From NCBI GenBank assembly GCA_016715815.1, contig JADJXN010000004.1:116684-180683 (forward strand): a stretch of DNA of 64,000 bases, read 5' to 3'. The DNA comes from Oligoflexia bacterium. GTDB taxonomy: Bacteria; Bdellovibrionota; Bdellovibrionia; JABDDW01. The notes under the pieces are model-generated. The model saw only the letters and a list, made by a program, of their open reading frames with translations, was not told the origin of the DNA and did not search any database. Numbering within the stretch: position 1 is the stretch's first letter; each line of letters begins with the position of its first letter. Below are positions 62,143 to 64,000 of the stretch, one piece after another. The translations under genes and the position numbers were made by a program.

Positions 62143-63594
62143 TTACGCGGCCTCTGAATTTTTAGAGTGAGATACAATTCTAAACTCATTTAACGTAAAA
62201 TAAAAAGTGCTGCCAACACCAATTTCTGATTGTAAACCAATTTTTCCACCATGCTGCTCAACAAGGGCTTTGCAAATAGGCAAACCAAGGCCTGTACCCT
62301 TAATCACTTTTGATTTACTAGCATCAATGCTTCTAAATTTTTCAAAAACATAGCTTTGGTCTTCAAACTTTATTCCAGGTCCGTGGTCGGCCACATAAAT
62401 ACTTAAATTTGAATTATTAACCACATAACCTATTTCAACACTCTCACCCTTTGGGGAAAACTTAATAGCATTGGAAAGTAAATTAGTAATAACTTGTTGT
62501 AATTTGTCTTTATCCCCATAAACCTCGCAAGGGATTTCATTTTTTGCCACCTCAATAGAGACACCAGTTATATTTAAAAAGCCATGCATGGCTTCAACAG
62601 AGGTTTTAATTAAATCTGAAGCGTTGATCCATTTTTTATTAAGAGGCATTTTGCGCGCCTCAATTTTTGTTAAATCTAAAATGTCATTTATAAGACGAAT
62701 TAACCTGTCAGATTCTTTTTCTGAAACCTGCAAAAGTTCTTTTGTATCTTGATCAAATTTTTCAAGGCCACTGCTTAAAATTAAACTTAAAGCGCCTTTG
62801 ACAGAAGTCATGGGGGTTCTTAGTTCATGGCTTGCTAAAGATAAGAAATCTGTTTTAATTTTATCTAGCTCCTTTAAGCTATCCACCGTATTTGAAATTC
62901 TTGAGGCCATCTCGTGAAACTTACTTTCCAAAAGACCAATCTCATCATTTTTAAAAGTTTTAGGAATAAGTGCGCTTTGTGTGGCCTCAAAATTTTGCAT
63001 TTCATCTGTGAGTCTTGTGAGTGGAGAAAAAATTCTTTGCTTTAAATATTGGCTAAGAATTAAAAGGGCTGAGGCAATTAACACCATATAAAAAGCAATA
63101 AAGGCAATGGCGGCTTGTTTTGATTTACTCACATTTTTATCAAGCGGCATAAGGGCTTTTTGTTCTTCTTTTAAAAAAGAGTTAACCAATATTAATACCT
63201 GCGCATTTGCATAAAAATTCTTAGCAAGTTGCCATTCATTTTGAATTCCTTTAATACGAGCTGATTTTTTCTTATCATTGCCTGAAATTTCAAGAGCCTC
63301 TTTAAAATTACTTTTAATTTCAGACCTTAATTCGCCCAATCTTTGTGCGCGAGATTCTTCAGTGCCTACTGATGTGGCATCTCTTAAAAGGCTTTCTTCA
63401 TAAAGTTGTTGGCCAAGGCTACCCACTAAAGAGGAAAGTTTTTGCCCCTTAGCAACAGCATTATAAGATTCAAAGAGATTATCTAATGTCTTCCATAAAA
63501 ATAGGGCATTCACTGCTGAGACAAAAAACAAAACAAACAGTAATGTTTTAAGTTGTTTTTGAATTTGTGTACGTTTTAAGCTGCTTGTTTCCAT
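62143..63594 (-). CDS. membrane sensor histidine kinase (HAMP-HisKA-HATPase)
   Basis: A 483-residue inner-membrane sensor kinase. Two membrane segments (about 16-36 and 161-184) flank a periplasmic helical sensing region of about 120 residues. HAMP follows, then HisKA with His256 (LASHELRTPMTSVKGAL), then HATPase_c (NAIKFSPKGE, DHGPGI, GTGLGLPICK). It overlaps the receiver gene upstream by 19 bp. The ligand cannot be told. With the neighbouring receiver and HPt it resembles hybrid-kinase modules split into separate proteins. Confidence 0.9.
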   Translation of the reverse strand: METSSLKRTQIQKQLKTLLFVLFFVSAVNALFLWKTLDNLFESYNAVAKGQKLSSLVGSLGQQLYEESLLRDATSVGTEESRAQRLGELRSEIKSNFKEALEISGNDKKKSARIKGIQNEWQLAKNFYANAQVLILVNSFLKEEQKALMPLDKNVSKSKQAAIAFIAFYMVLIASALLILSQYLKQRIFSPLTRLTDEMQNFEATQSALIPKTFKNDEIGLLESKFHEMASRISNTVDSLKELDKIKTDFLSLASHELRTPMTSVKGALSLILSSGLEKFDQDTKELLQVSEKESDRLIRLINDILDLTKIEARKMPLNKKWINASDLIKTSVEAMHGFLNITGVSIEVAKNEIPCEVYGDKDKLQQVITNLLSNAIKFSPKGESVEIGYVVNNSNLSIYVADHGPGIKFEDQSYVFEKFRSIDASKSKVIKGTGLGLPICKALVEQHGGKIGLQSEIGVGSTFYFTLNEFRIVSHSKNSEAA

Positions 63595-63962
63595 AAAATC
63601 TTATTAAAAATCTTGTCAATTTCATTGCAAAGTTCTTTTGCATCAAAAGGTTTTACAATATAGCCAATGCCGCCAAGTTTAAAACCCTCATCAATATCAT
63701 TTTGCTGGTTCTTTGCTGTTAAAAACACAACTGGCATCTGGCTTGTGTTTGGGTTATTTTTTAATTCTTGGCAGGTTTGAAAGCCGTCCATCTCGGGCAT
63801 CATTCCGTCTAAAATAATTAAATCAAATTTTTCCTGATTTGCTTTTTCAAGGGCGAGCTTTCCATTTTCAACCACAACCACATCATGACCGCCAATTTTT
63901 TTAAGACTCATTTTTGCAATTAACTGTATTGATGTATCATCCTCAGCTAATAAAATCTTCAA
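63576..63962 (-). CDS. single-domain response regulator (CheY-like)
   Basis: A 128-residue receiver domain without an output domain. Asp8/Asp9 (LLAEDD), the phospho-acceptor Asp52 (LIILDGMMPEMDG), the Thr/Ser switch in VVFLTAKNQ and Lys in IVKPFDA are all present. The start seems to be TTG (63962) behind a GGGGGCC run that pairs with GGCCCC in the leader. It is the first gene of the receiver-kinase-HPt unit. Confidence 0.88.
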   Translation of the reverse strand: MKILLAEDDTSIQLIAKMSLKKIGGHDVVVVENGKLALEKANQEKFDLIILDGMMPEMDGFQTCQELKNNPNTSQMPVVFLTAKNQQNDIDEGFKLGGIGYIVKPFDAKELCNEIDKIFNKILWKQAA

Positions 63963-63964
63963 GC

Positions 63965-63991
63965 GGCCCCCTTTTTTCTTTTGTAGGGGCC
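63965..63991 (-). promoter_or_regulatory. hairpin covering the ribosome-binding site of the receiver gene
   Basis: GGCCCC (63965-63970) and GGGGCC (63986-63991) on the plus strand form a 6-bp GC stem with a 15-nt loop. On the reverse strand the downstream arm contains the G-run that would serve as ribosome-binding site just before the TTG start. Confidence 0.35.
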
Positions 63992-64000
63992 CAAGTTGGC

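Noticed and set aside
1..64000. CRISPR arrays, insertion sequences, prophage genes, rRNA and tRNA genes
   Set aside because: I looked for regularly spaced repeats, transposase or integrase motifs, and tRNA or rRNA signatures and saw none; reading by eye can miss weak or unusual cases.

Overview
The window is bacterial, AT-rich and gene-dense, with short intergenic gaps and many genes that abut or overlap. It looks like a Gram-negative didermic bacterium of the Bdellovibrionota (Bdellovibrio-like) type. The grounds are exported lipoproteins with an 'xxNCGG' lipobox, L- and P-ring flagellar genes, a csrA-fliW pair at the end of the flagellar hook/rod cluster, a recA-recX-alaS neighbourhood, and many exported proteins without recognisable domains. 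The phylum assignment is inference; no rRNA or tRNA gene was found in the window.

Layout. 1-11.3 kb: 3' end of the window's valS (reverse strand, cut by the edge), a small membrane protein, an exported ClpB-like AAA+ protein, a cold-shock protein, glutaryl-CoA dehydrogenase, a lipoprotein subtilase, and the purD / DUF1015 / tRNA-methyltransferase operon. 11.3-14.2 kb: exported proteins, one of them frameshifted. 14.2-22.9 kb: a reverse-strand operon (M14 murein-peptide amidase, HAD phosphatase, histidine kinase, sigma54 activator) facing glmU-glmS and a PHP phosphoesterase. 23-28.2 kb: HNH endonuclease, a 48-residue zinc-ribbon gene, and an operon with prmA, rsmE, an RDD membrane protein and a heptose-phosphate adenylyltransferase. 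28.2-31 kb: exported proteins and a repeat/palindrome region. 31-41.6 kb: meaB, alaS (frameshifted), recX, an unrelated exported gene, recA, cinA C-domain, pgpA, lysC and a lytic transglycosylase. 41.8-52.3 kb: flagellar cluster flgF-flgG-flgA-flgH-flgI-[structured RNA region]-flgJ-flgM-flgN-flgK-flgL-csrA-fliW, followed by a nucleotidyltransferase-like gene and a 34-residue ORF. 52.3-64 kb: exported proteins, a TolC-family protein, greB, a YrdC/YciO protein, a pair of exported paralogues, a zinc-ribbon protein, tgt, a second HNH gene, and a response regulator / histidine kinase / HPt phosphorelay.

How the genes work together. The flagellar cluster carries rod, ring, hook-junction, chaperone and anti-sigma genes plus the post-transcriptional switch CsrA-FliW. 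A well-spaced sigma54 -24/-12 element lies before flgF with a duplicated 8-mer upstream. Between flgI and flgJ there is an unusually GC-rich 260-nt stretch that folds into several short hairpins with GGA in the loop, the hallmark of CsrA-binding RNA. This is the best candidate for an undescribed element here.

Three clear single-base frameshifts (alaS, flgN, an exported protein at 13.8 kb) and a possible fourth (58.65 kb) lie at short homopolymers or base doublets. Because alaS is normally essential, sequencing or assembly error must be excluded before any biological reading.
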